Source of the DNA: Mucilaginibacter endophyticus
Lineage (GTDB): Bacteria; Bacteroidota; Bacteroidia; Sphingobacteriales; Sphingobacteriaceae
Direction: 5' to 3'
Assembly: GCF_003351025.1 (NCBI RefSeq)
Contig: NZ_QPCG01000001.1
Span: forward strand, 875,949-939,948
Length of the DNA stretch: 64,000 nucleotides
A model generated the notes under the pieces. That model saw only the letters and a program-made list of their open reading frames with translations, was not told the DNA's origin and did no database searches. Position 1 is the first letter of the stretch; each line of letters opens with the position of its first letter. Positions 17,468-26,667 of the stretch are shown here, piece by piece. A program made the translations under genes and the position numbers.

Positions 17468-18376
17468 TCAATTGGGTACATCGTAATGATATATTGGCGA
17501 AAAAACGCCCTCGCTGGTGGTGTAATAGCCTTTACCATCGGGCTGAAAACCTATAGCTTCTCCCTGCTTTTCAACCTTGTATTCCAATTCACGTGGTTGG
17601 CGAACCATGGTGTCCCAAATAGGCTCGTTATGCTGGCGGCGCCAATAGTAAACCTTGTCGTAGCTTTTCAGTAGTATCTGTTGCCCGTCTTTGGAGATAT
17701 CACCGGCTGTGATCCATTTAAAAGGCTTAAAACCCGAAAAGAACAGTTTACAGCGCTTGGTTAATACAGTTGTTGTATGAGCTTTATAATTTAAGGGTGT
17801 GGTATAAACCCCAACGGTATCACCTCTTTTACTAACAATGATCAATTGCTTATCAATAGGGTCAATCATCATGGTTTCAGCATCTTTAGCGCCGTCGGGA
17901 TATTTAAAGTTTGCGCTCGCAACCGGGGTATTTACATTTGCAGCGTTGTCTGTAGCCCACGATTTTTTTTCGATTGCACGGTAAATCGTAATGAATGGCC
18001 TGTTTTGCGCATTATCGCCTATATCGCCAATGTAAACGTAGCTTTTGCCTTTTTCCGGGCCCGGGCCAACATCTATGTCTTCGCAATCTTGTACGCCAAG
18101 TTGGTGGATACTATCACCTTTAAAATAGATAGTTGATTTTAGCTTACCTGTTGAACTTATTGCAAAAAAACGGCTGGTATCGCCGCTATCATTATGTACA
18201 TAGTAAGTATCCGGATTAAGGGACGAGGCCGCGATGCCCGACGTTTCATCCATTTCCTTATTATTAAGGGTGCCTGTAATGTCCTGCTTGTCGAGTAGCC
18301 TGTGCTTGGCAAAGGCCCCCATAAAAAGCAGGGATATGATGGGTAGTAATATATTTAATTTTTTTGATCGGCTCAT
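17468..18376 (-). CDS. Secreted propeller-like protein of unknown function
   Basis: A 302-residue exported protein with a signal peptide or anchor at residues about 5-25. The rest reads as repeated beta-blade units: ETSGIAASSLNPDTYYVHNDSGD, DCEDIDVGPG, SYVYIGDIGDNAQNR, DAETMMIDPIDKQLIIVSKR and EAIGFQPDGKGYYTTSEG. This pattern, with Asp-rich loops, occurs in Bacteroidetes proteins annotated as hypothetical or SdiA-regulated-like. The ATG at 18376 was chosen; the in-frame TTG at 18394 adds six residues only. It is probably periplasmic or surface-exposed and may bind Ca2+. No operon partner. Confidence 0.7.
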   Translation of the reverse strand: MSRSKKLNILLPIISLLFMGAFAKHRLLDKQDITGTLNNKEMDETSGIAASSLNPDTYYVHNDSGDTSRFFAISSTGKLKSTIYFKGDSIHQLGVQDCEDIDVGPGPEKGKSYVYIGDIGDNAQNRPFITIYRAIEKKSWATDNAANVNTPVASANFKYPDGAKDAETMMIDPIDKQLIIVSKRGDTVGVYTTPLNYKAHTTTVLTKRCKLFFSGFKPFKWITAGDISKDGQQILLKSYDKVYYWRRQHNEPIWDTMVRQPRELEYKVEKQGEAIGFQPDGKGYYTTSEGVFSPIYHYDVPN

Positions 18377-18513
18377 TCTGTTTCTTGCAAACAATAACGC
18401 AAATAAAGCGCATTAGTATGAAGTTGACATTAATTATTTGATTTTGTTACGACTATATGAAAATTTAACAGTCGACAACAGGCAAAATGAGCAATATTCG
18501 TACCATGAAGTTT

Positions 18514-18957
18514 TTATGCCGATTCAAAAGCATGTAATAAGGCGTTTTGCCGGAATATTTCTGTCGGGCTACGGTAGTCTGCCAGTTCAATTTCCTGAAC
18601 GTATTTGCAGTTGCAAGGATGGCCGGGTGCTATAAAAACAGGCATGTCATAACCTTGCTGCTGGTAGTAAGGGGTGATGAACGCTTTCACCGGGAGATCA
18701 TTGGCGGCAGAAACAACTTCGGGCGTTAATTTCTTTAATGGCTTCAGAAGCAGTTTAATTTCGCAAAGTTTAAAGTTATCATAAAGCGGGATCCAGCGTA
18801 TCACATCATCAATATTAACAGCTATGGCATTATGTTTTACACCTATAAGCGTACCGATATTAACGTTGCTGTTATTTAATAAACTAATGATTACAACCTG
18901 CTGACCAATATAACGGCTAAAAATCAGGAGTTGATCGGCTACGCTTATATGTTTCAT
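18514..18957 (-). CDS. Hypothetical protein, 147 aa
   Basis: A cytoplasmic-looking protein with no signal peptide. The N-terminal half (QLLIFSRYIGQQVVIISLL, NIGTLIGVKHNAIAVNIDDVIRW) looks like a small beta-barrel, and the C-terminal half holds a short CNCK motif and an acidic helix. I do not recognise the family. It stands between two terminator-bearing units and has its own start with the AT-rich leader GCAAAATGAAACATAT. Confidence 0.6.
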   Translation of the reverse strand: MKHISVADQLLIFSRYIGQQVVIISLLNNSNVNIGTLIGVKHNAIAVNIDDVIRWIPLYDNFKLCEIKLLLKPLKKLTPEVVSAANDLPVKAFITPYYQQQGYDMPVFIAPGHPCNCKYVQEIELADYRSPTEIFRQNALLHAFESA

Positions 18958-19053
18958 TTTGCTAATTTTATTAGCAAAATACGTAAATTAGTTAGTAAGA
19001 TACAAGAAGTAATTGAAATGAATAGGTAGTTTTTATGGAAACCAATGTTAACA

Positions 19054-19080
19054 AAAAAGGACCCTTTTAAGGTCCTTTTT
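19054..19080 (-). terminator. Intrinsic terminator after the desaturase gene
   Basis: AAAAAGGACC pairs with GGTCCTTTTT around a 7-nt loop; the leftward transcript ends with a T run. It lies 8 bp beyond the desaturase stop. Confidence 0.85.
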
Positions 19081-19087
19081 GATTTTC

Positions 19088-20125
19088 TTATTTTTCAACT
19101 TCTACAAGTTCCGACTTTGTTGGCTCGGCTTTGGTGAGATCGATATCTGGTTTTGAAATGTCTGTTAACGCTACACGACCGCGATCTTTACGCAGGATAC
19201 GGTTAAACAGCGAGATCTCCCTATCGAACAAAAACTGGAAAAACAGCTTAGTCCATGAGGTATGATAGTATAAAGTATCGTAGTACTCAGGAGCGGTTTT
19301 CCTGATCTCAGGAAGTTTGTTCCATGGGATAGAAGGAAAATCATGGTGCTCATTGTGGAAGCCTACGTTAAAGGCTACCGCGTTGAAATTACCGTAATAA
19401 CTATAAGTTTCCTGTTCTTCGGTAACAGTAAGGTAATGCTCCTGGATCCAGCGGGCACCCAGCGGGTGAAGACCAACTGAAAATGAAAAGCTTAACAATA
19501 AAAACGCTACGGCATGCCAGCCCATAAAATAAGCTATGGCAGTTGTAAATGCGGCCTGTAATAACCAGTTAGTCAGGATCCAGCCATCAAACGGGTGAAT
19601 TTCCCTTAAACGTGATAGGCGGAACAACTGGAATACCGGGAAAAACAGCAGCCAGATTGCTTTGCCAAAAAATGAATTACTGATTAGTTTTGCTTCCCAG
19701 CGGTTTGGTAAATCGGCATCAAGTTCATGTACACCTTGAAAAGAATGGTGTTTGATATGATATTTTTCGAATGAAATTGCGCTTGGCAGTATTTGCGGCA
19801 AATTGGCAAACATGGATGCCCAACGGTTAGCGTTACGATTTTTAAAAAGTAACTGGTGTGTACATTCGTGTATCATTACAAACAGCGCATGATCGGCAAA
19901 AGCGCCAAGCAAATAGGCCGCCCCGAAAACTATCCACCATGATTGATCGCGCACAAACCAGGCTAATACTACCTGGAAAGCTACCAATCCAATAATGGCC
20001 CATATGGTTTTTGGATTTTTACCGATAAGCTTACGCAGTTGCGGAAACTCTTTCAAGATTTTTTTTGTACGGATGCGATGAGGTTCAGACTCCTGGGAAT
20101 AAACAAAATCAGTCTTTTTAATCAT
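19088..20125 (-). CDS. Fatty-acid/sphingolipid desaturase resembling DEGS1
   Basis: A 345-residue membrane di-iron desaturase. Three histidine boxes are clear: HECTH (86-90), HIKHH (123-127) and HNEHH (257-261). The surrounding text matches animal dihydroceramide delta-4 desaturase (DEGS1) unusually well, from memory: an N-terminal FVYSQESEPHRIRTKKIL segment, FANLPQILPSAISFEKYH, and FNVGFHNEHHDFPSIPWNKL followed by a PEYYD segment. Length also fits (DEGS1 is about 320 aa). Sphingobacteria make dihydrosphingolipids, so a delta-4 desaturase acting on them is plausible, although a plain acyl-lipid desaturase role cannot be excluded. The gene is monocistronic, with a terminator directly after it. 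Function is inferred from similarity only. Confidence 0.85.
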   Translation of the reverse strand: MIKKTDFVYSQESEPHRIRTKKILKEFPQLRKLIGKNPKTIWAIIGLVAFQVVLAWFVRDQSWWIVFGAAYLLGAFADHALFVMIHECTHQLLFKNRNANRWASMFANLPQILPSAISFEKYHIKHHSFQGVHELDADLPNRWEAKLISNSFFGKAIWLLFFPVFQLFRLSRLREIHPFDGWILTNWLLQAAFTTAIAYFMGWHAVAFLLLSFSFSVGLHPLGARWIQEHYLTVTEEQETYSYYGNFNAVAFNVGFHNEHHDFPSIPWNKLPEIRKTAPEYYDTLYYHTSWTKLFFQFLFDREISLFNRILRKDRGRVALTDISKPDIDLTKAEPTKSELVEVEK

Positions 20126-20255
20126 ATAGTGTTAAAACGTTAAATATACTGATAACGTGCACAAAAGTTCATTTTTTTGTAAAAATTAATTAACTAAAAC
20201 AAGAATATGCAAAATCTTCATGATCAATTCATGTAAATTTTATATAAAGTTTACT

Positions 20256-21257
20256 TTAGTTTTGTTTGAAAACAAGCACTTTAAAAGTGTTGGGAATGGC
20301 TTTACGTGTGCCGGGTTCAAATTGAGCTACACTCAGATATATCTTGTGGGTTTTTGTATCCAGCGCCATAGTACGGGCCCTTTCGGCGGTTTTCAGGGAT
20401 TGGACAACCTCATATTCATCTGCAGATTTTTGTTTTATGATAGTTGTAACGCCATCTCCGCATGAGCAAAAAATTAATTTAGTTTCCGGGTCATAAGCTA
20501 CAGCGTCAACACCGGCGCCAATTGGCAAGGTTGTGGTTACTTTACCTGTTTTGATGTCGAAAACGCTTACGCCTTTATTTTCACGGCAAACAGTGAATAA
20601 TTTTTGATTAACTGCGTCAAGCGCTAAGCCTGTAGGTCCGCCGCAAGGGGCAAGGGGATAGTTTTTAATTACTTTAAGACTTTTGCTGTCGATAACATTC
20701 AGGCTGCTTTTATCTTCAAGGTTATTATAGATTCTGCCTTTGCCATCCGATACCGCGAATTCCGGGCCGCCGCCAAGAGCTACAGTACCAACCTGCTTAA
20801 GTGTTGCCGGATTAATAACGGATGAATTATCGCTTTCGCCGTTGAAAGTGAAAATACGATCCGAGTATGGATCATACATAATGGCGTCAGGGCCATTAGC
20901 GCCTGTCAGAGCTATTGTAGTGATTGTTTTAAAAGTTTTCAGATCAAAGACTACTACCGAATTGGCTTTGCCATCACTGATGAAACCCCGGTTTAGTTTG
21001 TTCACTATGGCGATACCGTGTACCCCCTTCATGTTATCAATAACACCAACAGGTTTTTCAGTATCAAGGTTGATTACGTTTACTGATGTGCTGTGCGATA
21101 CGTAAAGATTGCGGTTAACCTTATCTATAGCAAGATAATCGTAACCGCCATCGCCCGGAAGCGCGATAGTTTTATCGGCTACATAGGTTTGCGCGTTCAG
21201 CTTAAAAGGAGCCAAGCCAGCAATAAGCATAGCCACAGCCAGAATTTGTTTTTTCAT
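20256..21257 (-). CDS. YncE-type secreted beta-propeller
   Basis: A 333-residue secreted seven-bladed propeller of the YncE/NHL-like kind. A signal peptide (about 1-22) is followed by repeated blades with patterns such as YDYLAIDKVNRNLYVSHS, GIAIVNKLNRGFISDGKANSVVVFD and DAIMYDPYSDRIFTFNGES. Such proteins may bind ligands or DNA or act as periplasmic scaffolds. It follows the RND efflux genes on the same strand (57 bp after the permease stop) and may be the last gene of that transcript. No terminator is evident between them. Confidence 0.85.
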   Translation of the reverse strand: MKKQILAVAMLIAGLAPFKLNAQTYVADKTIALPGDGGYDYLAIDKVNRNLYVSHSTSVNVINLDTEKPVGVIDNMKGVHGIAIVNKLNRGFISDGKANSVVVFDLKTFKTITTIALTGANGPDAIMYDPYSDRIFTFNGESDNSSVINPATLKQVGTVALGGGPEFAVSDGKGRIYNNLEDKSSLNVIDSKSLKVIKNYPLAPCGGPTGLALDAVNQKLFTVCRENKGVSVFDIKTGKVTTTLPIGAGVDAVAYDPETKLIFCSCGDGVTTIIKQKSADEYEVVQSLKTAERARTMALDTKTHKIYLSVAQFEPGTRKAIPNTFKVLVFKQN

Positions 21258-21313
21258 TTCTCGGGATTGTTTATTGGCATGAAATTAAATCCCGAATCTG
21301 TAAAAATGCTGTG

Positions 21314-24300
21314 TTAACCGTTGTGGCTTTCATTAAGTTCATTTAAATGGGTTGTAAACCCTTTGCGGTACAATATACGCAGCATAGCCGGTAAAACAAT
21401 AAGTAATAATGGCAATGCCGCTAAAAAACCTCCAATAACCGCAATAGCCAGTGGCTGGTGCAATTGTGCTCCCGCGCCTATGCCTAAAGCAAGTGGCATA
21501 AGCGCTATAATAGCCCCCAAAGCAGTCATTAGTTTGGGTCTTAAACGGGTGCTGATGGCAAAGGTTATAGCTTCATCAATGTTTTTATTTTCGCTTTCGA
21601 TGGCGCTTTCTTTAAACTGCAGGAAGGTAAAGATGGCATTTTCGCCAATGATACCTACAATCATAATTAGCCCGGTATAGCTGCCCACGTTAAGCGGCGT
21701 TCCTGTAATAAATAAAGCAAGAAAACTGCCGGCAATTCCCAAAATGCCGATCACTAAAATAAGTAGCGCTATCCTGAATTGCCTGAACAGGAATAATATC
21801 ACCCCAAAAACCAGCAGACAAGCAGTTACCAGGATAATAAGTAACTCTTTAAACGATTGCTGCTGCTGGGCATAAGCGCCGCCATATTCCACATGATAAC
21901 CGGTTGGAAGGTTTACATTATCATGTATGGTTTTCTGAATGGCGGTTATCACCGTACCCAGATCGCTGCCTTCCAGCCTGGCACTTACCACGTTCATGCT
22001 TTGCAGGTTTTCACGGTTTATTTCAGCATCGCCTGGCCTTAATTCCACCGCGGCAAGTTCGGTTATCGGGATAAGCTTTCCGTTTGGTAAAAATATATGC
22101 AGGTTATGGATATCATTTACGTTAAGCGAACGATTGCCCGGGTAAACCATGCGGATAGGGGACAGTTGTTCTTTTTCCAATAAGTTGCCTATTACATTGC
22201 CTTCCAGCGCTGTTTGAATCTGCATTTGCAAATCGGCGGCGGTAATGCCGTACTGTGCAATTTTGCTGTAATGCGGTTGGATACTTACCGTAGGACCGGC
22301 AATGATGATGCCTGGTAGTACGTCGGCTGCACCTTTAACCTTTTCAACCAGTCCGGCTATCTGGCGGGATAGGTTTTGTAATGTTTGCTGGTTATCACCA
22401 AATACTTTGATTTCGATAGGCTCGGCCGATGTGGTGAGGTCGCCAAGCATATCGGTTATCACCTGGCCAAATTCTACCTCCAGCGCCGGTTGAGTTTCTT
22501 CAACAATTTTGCGCAGGTCGCTTATTACCTCTTCTGTGCTTTTGGTACGATCTTTTTTAAGCTGGATAAGGTAATCGCCGCTGTTGGGTTCTGTAATGAA
22601 AAAGCCCATTTGTGTACCTGTGCGGCGTGAGTATGCTGTTACGTCAGGGTGTTTTACAATCTGTTTTTCAATCTGACGTAACATGCGGTCGGTTTCTTCC
22701 AATGAAGTTCCGGGAGGCGATTTGTAATCAAGCACAATGGCGCCCTCGTCCATATCAGGCAGGAAGCCGGTTTCCAGCATCGGAGGCACTATCACAATAA
22801 CAGCTGCTAAAACTGCAATAATAATAATGCTTACATAGGGCCTGAGGATAAAAAAGCTTACCCATTTTTGACGCTTTATGGTATGTACTTCCTCTTTTTT
22901 AGCTTTCGCTGCGGCATTTAATTTAGGCTTAGGGGTAACCAGCAGGTAAATTACCGGCAGACCGATCCAAGTTACAAAGAATGAACTTAGCAAGGTAATG
23001 ATCATAGTATCGGTAAGCACCTTGAAGTATGCCCCGGCCACACCCGTCATCAGCACAAAAGGAATAAAGATTACGATGGTACTGATAGATGAGCCCACCA
23101 TCGCGGGGAAAAGGTAATCAATGGCTTTCCTAACCAGATGGCTGCTTAGCTCATCGGGGTGTTCTTCGTGTACCCGGTGAATCTGCTCAACAACTACTAT
23201 GGCATCGTCAATAATTAAGCCTATGGATGCCGCAATAGCGCCAAGGGTCATGATATTGAAGGTATAGCCAAGCCAGTATAGTATAAGCAGGGTAAGCCCA
23301 AGCGTAACCGGGATGGTGATTAATATGGTGATACTTGCTTTAAACGATCTTAAAAAGATCACCGCTACGATAATGGCCAGCAGCAGACCTATCCAAAGGC
23401 TGTCGCTTACACTCTTTACCGAATCGTTCACAAAATCGGCCTGTACATAATAGGGCCTGATCGTTACGCCGTGCGGAAGCAGTTTTTTTAACGCATCAAC
23501 CTTATCGGCCATGTCATTGCTAACCGATATCAGGTTAGCATTAGGTTGTTTTATCACCGCTATGAGTACACCATCGTGCCCGTTGGCATTAATGCGGGTG
23601 TACTCTATACCTTCATTAACCTGTATGCTTGCAAAATCCTTAAGGCGCACTATCCTTTTCCGGTTATTGCTTATCACCAATTGTTCCAGCTGATCTTTAG
23701 CATTGATAGTGGCATCGGTAACGGTAAGGTACATGCGCTTATAATCAGACAGGTAGCCTTCTGATTTTACAAAGTTGGTGGTAGCAAGCGTGGTACTGAT
23801 AATATCAGGCGTTAGTCCCAATGAAGTCATTTTCTGCTGATCAAGCGTGAGCCAGTATTCCTTCAGCTTACCGCCAATTACCCTAATCTCAGATACCCCG
23901 TCAACCTGCGAGAGGAATGGTTTTACCGTGTAAGTAGCCAATTGCCTTAACTCAATAGGCGACAGGTTATGGCTTTCCAGCGTGTAACCACTCACCGGTA
24001 AAATGGATGGGTTCATCTTAGCCACGCTGATATTTACATCTGGTGGCAGATCGTTTTTGATCTGGTCAATACTTGATTGGATGCGTTGCTGACTCAGATC
24101 GATATCGGCATTCCAGTTAAACAATGCAGAAATTTCGCAACTGCCACGGCTTGTGGTACTGCGTACCAGTTGCAGGTCGGGTACTTGTTTAATGGCGTTC
24201 TCTAACGGTTTGGTAACCGTAACCATCATTTTGTTTACCGGCTGCAGGCCTTGATCGGCAATGATCTTTATTTTAGGGAAAGTGATTTCCGGGAATAGGG

Positions 24301-24412
24301 AGGTTTGCAATTTAGAATAGGCAAACAAACCGCCCATAATAAAAAGGGCCAGCACAAGGCCTAAGGGCTTGCGATGGGTTATGAAGTAATTTTTACGCTG
24401 GTTTTCCTTCAT
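21314..24412 (-). CDS. RND efflux permease (AcrB/CusA-type)
   Basis: A 1032-residue inner-membrane RND pump, the energy-using core of a tripartite exporter. It has about 12 TM helices with two large periplasmic domains. The proton-relay pair is visible in the first half (LIIDDAIVVVEQIHRVHEE), as are the PTVSIQPHYSKIAQYGI and GTPLNVGSYTGLIMIVGI motifs of the family. It shares a TAATG overlap with the adaptor gene, so translation is coupled. The absence of metal-specific residues that I can point to leaves hydrophobic drugs or small molecules as the more likely substrates. Confidence 0.93.
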   Translation of the reverse strand: MKENQRKNYFITHRKPLGLVLALFIMGGLFAYSKLQTSLFPEITFPKIKIIADQGLQPVNKMMVTVTKPLENAIKQVPDLQLVRSTTSRGSCEISALFNWNADIDLSQQRIQSSIDQIKNDLPPDVNISVAKMNPSILPVSGYTLESHNLSPIELRQLATYTVKPFLSQVDGVSEIRVIGGKLKEYWLTLDQQKMTSLGLTPDIISTTLATTNFVKSEGYLSDYKRMYLTVTDATINAKDQLEQLVISNNRKRIVRLKDFASIQVNEGIEYTRINANGHDGVLIAVIKQPNANLISVSNDMADKVDALKKLLPHGVTIRPYYVQADFVNDSVKSVSDSLWIGLLLAIIVAVIFLRSFKASITILITIPVTLGLTLLILYWLGYTFNIMTLGAIAASIGLIIDDAIVVVEQIHRVHEEHPDELSSHLVRKAIDYLFPAMVGSSISTIVIFIPFVLMTGVAGAYFKVLTDTMIITLLSSFFVTWIGLPVIYLLVTPKPKLNAAAKAKKEEVHTIKRQKWVSFFILRPYVSIIIIAVLAAVIVIVPPMLETGFLPDMDEGAIVLDYKSPPGTSLEETDRMLRQIEKQIVKHPDVTAYSRRTGTQMGFFITEPNSGDYLIQLKKDRTKSTEEVISDLRKIVEETQPALEVEFGQVITDMLGDLTTSAEPIEIKVFGDNQQTLQNLSRQIAGLVEKVKGAADVLPGIIIAGPTVSIQPHYSKIAQYGITAADLQMQIQTALEGNVIGNLLEKEQLSPIRMVYPGNRSLNVNDIHNLHIFLPNGKLIPITELAAVELRPGDAEINRENLQSMNVVSARLEGSDLGTVITAIQKTIHDNVNLPTGYHVEYGGAYAQQQQSFKELLIILVTACLLVFGVILFLFRQFRIALLILVIGILGIAGSFLALFITGTPLNVGSYTGLIMIVGIIGENAIFTFLQFKESAIESENKNIDEAITFAISTRLRPKLMTALGAIIALMPLALGIGAGAQLHQPLAIAVIGGFLAALPLLLIVLPAMLRILYRKGFTTHLNELNESHNG

Positions 24413-25341
24413 TACTCCGTAATTTTAACTTTAGCCGTATCTGCAAGTCCGTAATTACCCGTTGCTACAATCTTATCGCCCGGCGAGAATTTTGGTGTTA
24501 AGATCTCTATCCTGTTACCCGCCTCAATACCCTTTGTTACCGGTGTTTTTACCGCGGTTGTAGGGTTAATGAGTTTCATTACCCAAAACTCGGTTTGGGT
24601 TTCGTTACTCAATACGGCCGATTTAGGTAGCGATACCGTATGCGCCCGTACCGATTTAACGATACGTGCTTTGGCCACCAAATTTTCGGGGATAGGATTG
24701 GTGCTGTTTACTTTAAGCACAATGCCTTGTGTTTGGGACAATGAATCAACAGCGGGCATTGTTGAACTTACCTGTGCTGTTAGTTTTTCTCCTCCGGGAA
24801 GTGTTAATTGTACATCCTGATTGTTTTTTAGATAGGAGCGAAGCTCGTAAGGTAACTGCATCACAAATACAAAGCTTGAGCGGTCGCTGATTACGGCAAG
24901 TTGCTCACCGTCCTGTACATAATCACCCTGCTGATGGTTTAGCTGGGTAACATAACCATTACCGGCGGCTTTTATTTTGTTAATGCCCGAAAACTTAAAG
25001 GTGGTATCCAGGACGTTAATGCTGTTACCAATACTTTGCGCTTCCTTTGTTTTGATGCTGAATAAAAACTCACCTCTGTTTACAAAGTGCCCAGGCAGGA
25101 TATTTACCTTTTGGATATAGCCGTTGGCATTGGCCTTAACAATGTTTTTTTGCTGAAATACAGATGTGGCGCTCAGGTCGATATAATCAACCATGGCACT
25201 ATCGGCAACGGTGGTTACGGTTACCGGTGTTTGGGCAGCAGCGCCGCCGTCGCCAGCATCATCTGCAGGTTGGGTATTGCCTTTGCAGCTATACAGCGAT
25301 GTTAAAATCCCGGCAGCCAGATATATGTGTTTAAATTTCAT
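24412..25341 (-). CDS. RND periplasmic adaptor (membrane fusion) lipoprotein
   Basis: A 309-residue adaptor that links the RND permease to the outer-membrane channel. A lipobox is seen in LYSCKG, giving a lipid anchor. The biotinyl-lipoyl-like half motifs flank the hairpin: IVKANANGYIQKVNILPGHFVNRGE and, after the short hairpin, IKAAGNGYVTQLNHQQGDYVQDGEQL. The hairpin is very short compared with AcrA, as is usual for small Bacteroidetes adaptors. It overlaps the permease start by one base (TAATG) and has a 1-bp gap to the channel gene. Confidence 0.92.
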   Translation of the reverse strand: MKFKHIYLAAGILTSLYSCKGNTQPADDAGDGGAAAQTPVTVTTVADSAMVDYIDLSATSVFQQKNIVKANANGYIQKVNILPGHFVNRGEFLFSIKTKEAQSIGNSINVLDTTFKFSGINKIKAAGNGYVTQLNHQQGDYVQDGEQLAVISDRSSFVFVMQLPYELRSYLKNNQDVQLTLPGGEKLTAQVSSTMPAVDSLSQTQGIVLKVNSTNPIPENLVAKARIVKSVRAHTVSLPKSAVLSNETQTEFWVMKLINPTTAVKTPVTKGIEAGNRIEILTPKFSPGDKIVATGNYGLADTAKVKITE

Positions 25342-25342
25342 G

Positions 25343-26590
25343 TTATTTATTCCAGTAATTGAGCTGATTAATAAGTTGCAGCTTATTAATAGTGGTTTGT
25401 GTTTTAAGGTTCTTTATAGCAAGATAATTGTTAATAGCCAATACGAGGTCGGCCATACGTACGTCGCCGGTTTGCAGCAATTGGGTATCAACCTTTACAA
25501 GGCTTTCGGTATATTTCATTTGCTCGTCTATCTGAGCAATCAGCTTTTCGGAGCCATCTATTTGCTGATTTAACTGTGCAAGCTGCTGACGGTATTGTGT
25601 ATCAAAAAAAGCTTTATAGTTACGTCGGGTATCTTCTTCTAATGAAAGCTTGCGGTACTGGATCTTGCGCTGACCACCATCATATAATGGAAGCGTGAAG
25701 CTGAATCCAACACTTACACCAAAGTTTTTGTAGGCCGGTCCGCTCAAAAAGTCGGAGTTGTAACCGCCATCGGCCATCAGGTTTATCTTGGGTTTGTAAC
25801 TAAAATCAAGCAGTGTACGGCTGTTTACCAGTTTAAGACTGTCCGTTTTATACTGACTGAAAAAGATGCTGTTACTGATATCTGCCCGCATGTTTTTTTG
25901 AATGCCGGGGTCCTGAAGCTCGATATAACTGGTATCTGCAATGCCGGTTAAATAGTTGAGTGTGGTATAGTCGTTTTTATACTGTAAGCGCGCTTGCGAT
26001 AGCGTAAGTTCCTGCTGCTTAAGGGTAACTAAAAAGGTAAGGTAGTCGCTTTGACGATAAACGTTGGTGCGGGTTAGTTTTTTAAGCAGTTCTTCTTCGC
26101 GGTTGAGCAGGGAAATAACCTCCTGATTAAATTTTACCTGCTGCAGGCTACCAAAAGCGGCTATGTATTGCGCGGTAACAGCCTTTCTCAAATCCTGCTC
26201 GGATATTTTGGAGGTATTGAGCACCGATTGCGATTGCAGTTTAACCGCATCTATCTGCGCAGCAATATTTTTTTTGCTATCCAACGACTGATTGATACCC
26301 AGCAAGGCCGCAAGTGTATGTTCATTGGTAATAGCGGGAGCATAGCCGTAACCTCCTGCAACAGGAGCATAAAGCCCGGTACTGTTTGCGCTTACCTGGG
26401 GCCTGTAACCAGCTTTGATACGGAGACTATCCAGTTGACCAGAGGCTATCTGGTTTTGGAGGTCTTTTAATAGCGGACTATTGCTTTTGGCAAGCTCCAA
26501 ATAATGTTCGAGATTGTAGGTTTGTGCCTGTGTAACAGCACTAAGCAGGCAAAATAAAAAGCCGAAAACCCATTTTATCCGGATGGTCAA
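25343..26590 (-). CDS. TolC-family outer-membrane efflux channel
   Basis: A 415-residue TolC-like outer-membrane factor. Signal peptide about 1-22, then two repeats of the long helical pattern: YLELAKSNSPLLKDLQNQIASGQL, ISEQDLRKAVTAQYIAAFGSLQQVKFN and, in the second half, FSFTLPLYDGGQRKIQYRKLSLEEDTRRNYKAF. Shorter than E. coli TolC but normal for Bacteroidetes. It is encoded 1 bp before the adaptor in a tight operon. Confidence 0.92.
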   Translation of the reverse strand: MTIRIKWVFGFLFCLLSAVTQAQTYNLEHYLELAKSNSPLLKDLQNQIASGQLDSLRIKAGYRPQVSANSTGLYAPVAGGYGYAPAITNEHTLAALLGINQSLDSKKNIAAQIDAVKLQSQSVLNTSKISEQDLRKAVTAQYIAAFGSLQQVKFNQEVISLLNREEELLKKLTRTNVYRQSDYLTFLVTLKQQELTLSQARLQYKNDYTTLNYLTGIADTSYIELQDPGIQKNMRADISNSIFFSQYKTDSLKLVNSRTLLDFSYKPKINLMADGGYNSDFLSGPAYKNFGVSVGFSFTLPLYDGGQRKIQYRKLSLEEDTRRNYKAFFDTQYRQQLAQLNQQIDGSEKLIAQIDEQMKYTESLVKVDTQLLQTGDVRMADLVLAINNYLAIKNLKTQTTINKLQLINQLNYWNK

Positions 26591-26667
26591 AATAATATAT
26601 GTTGTGTTAAATAATAGCTAAGCTACAGGATAATTCTGGAAAAAATTGGTACTGCCATTGTAACAAA

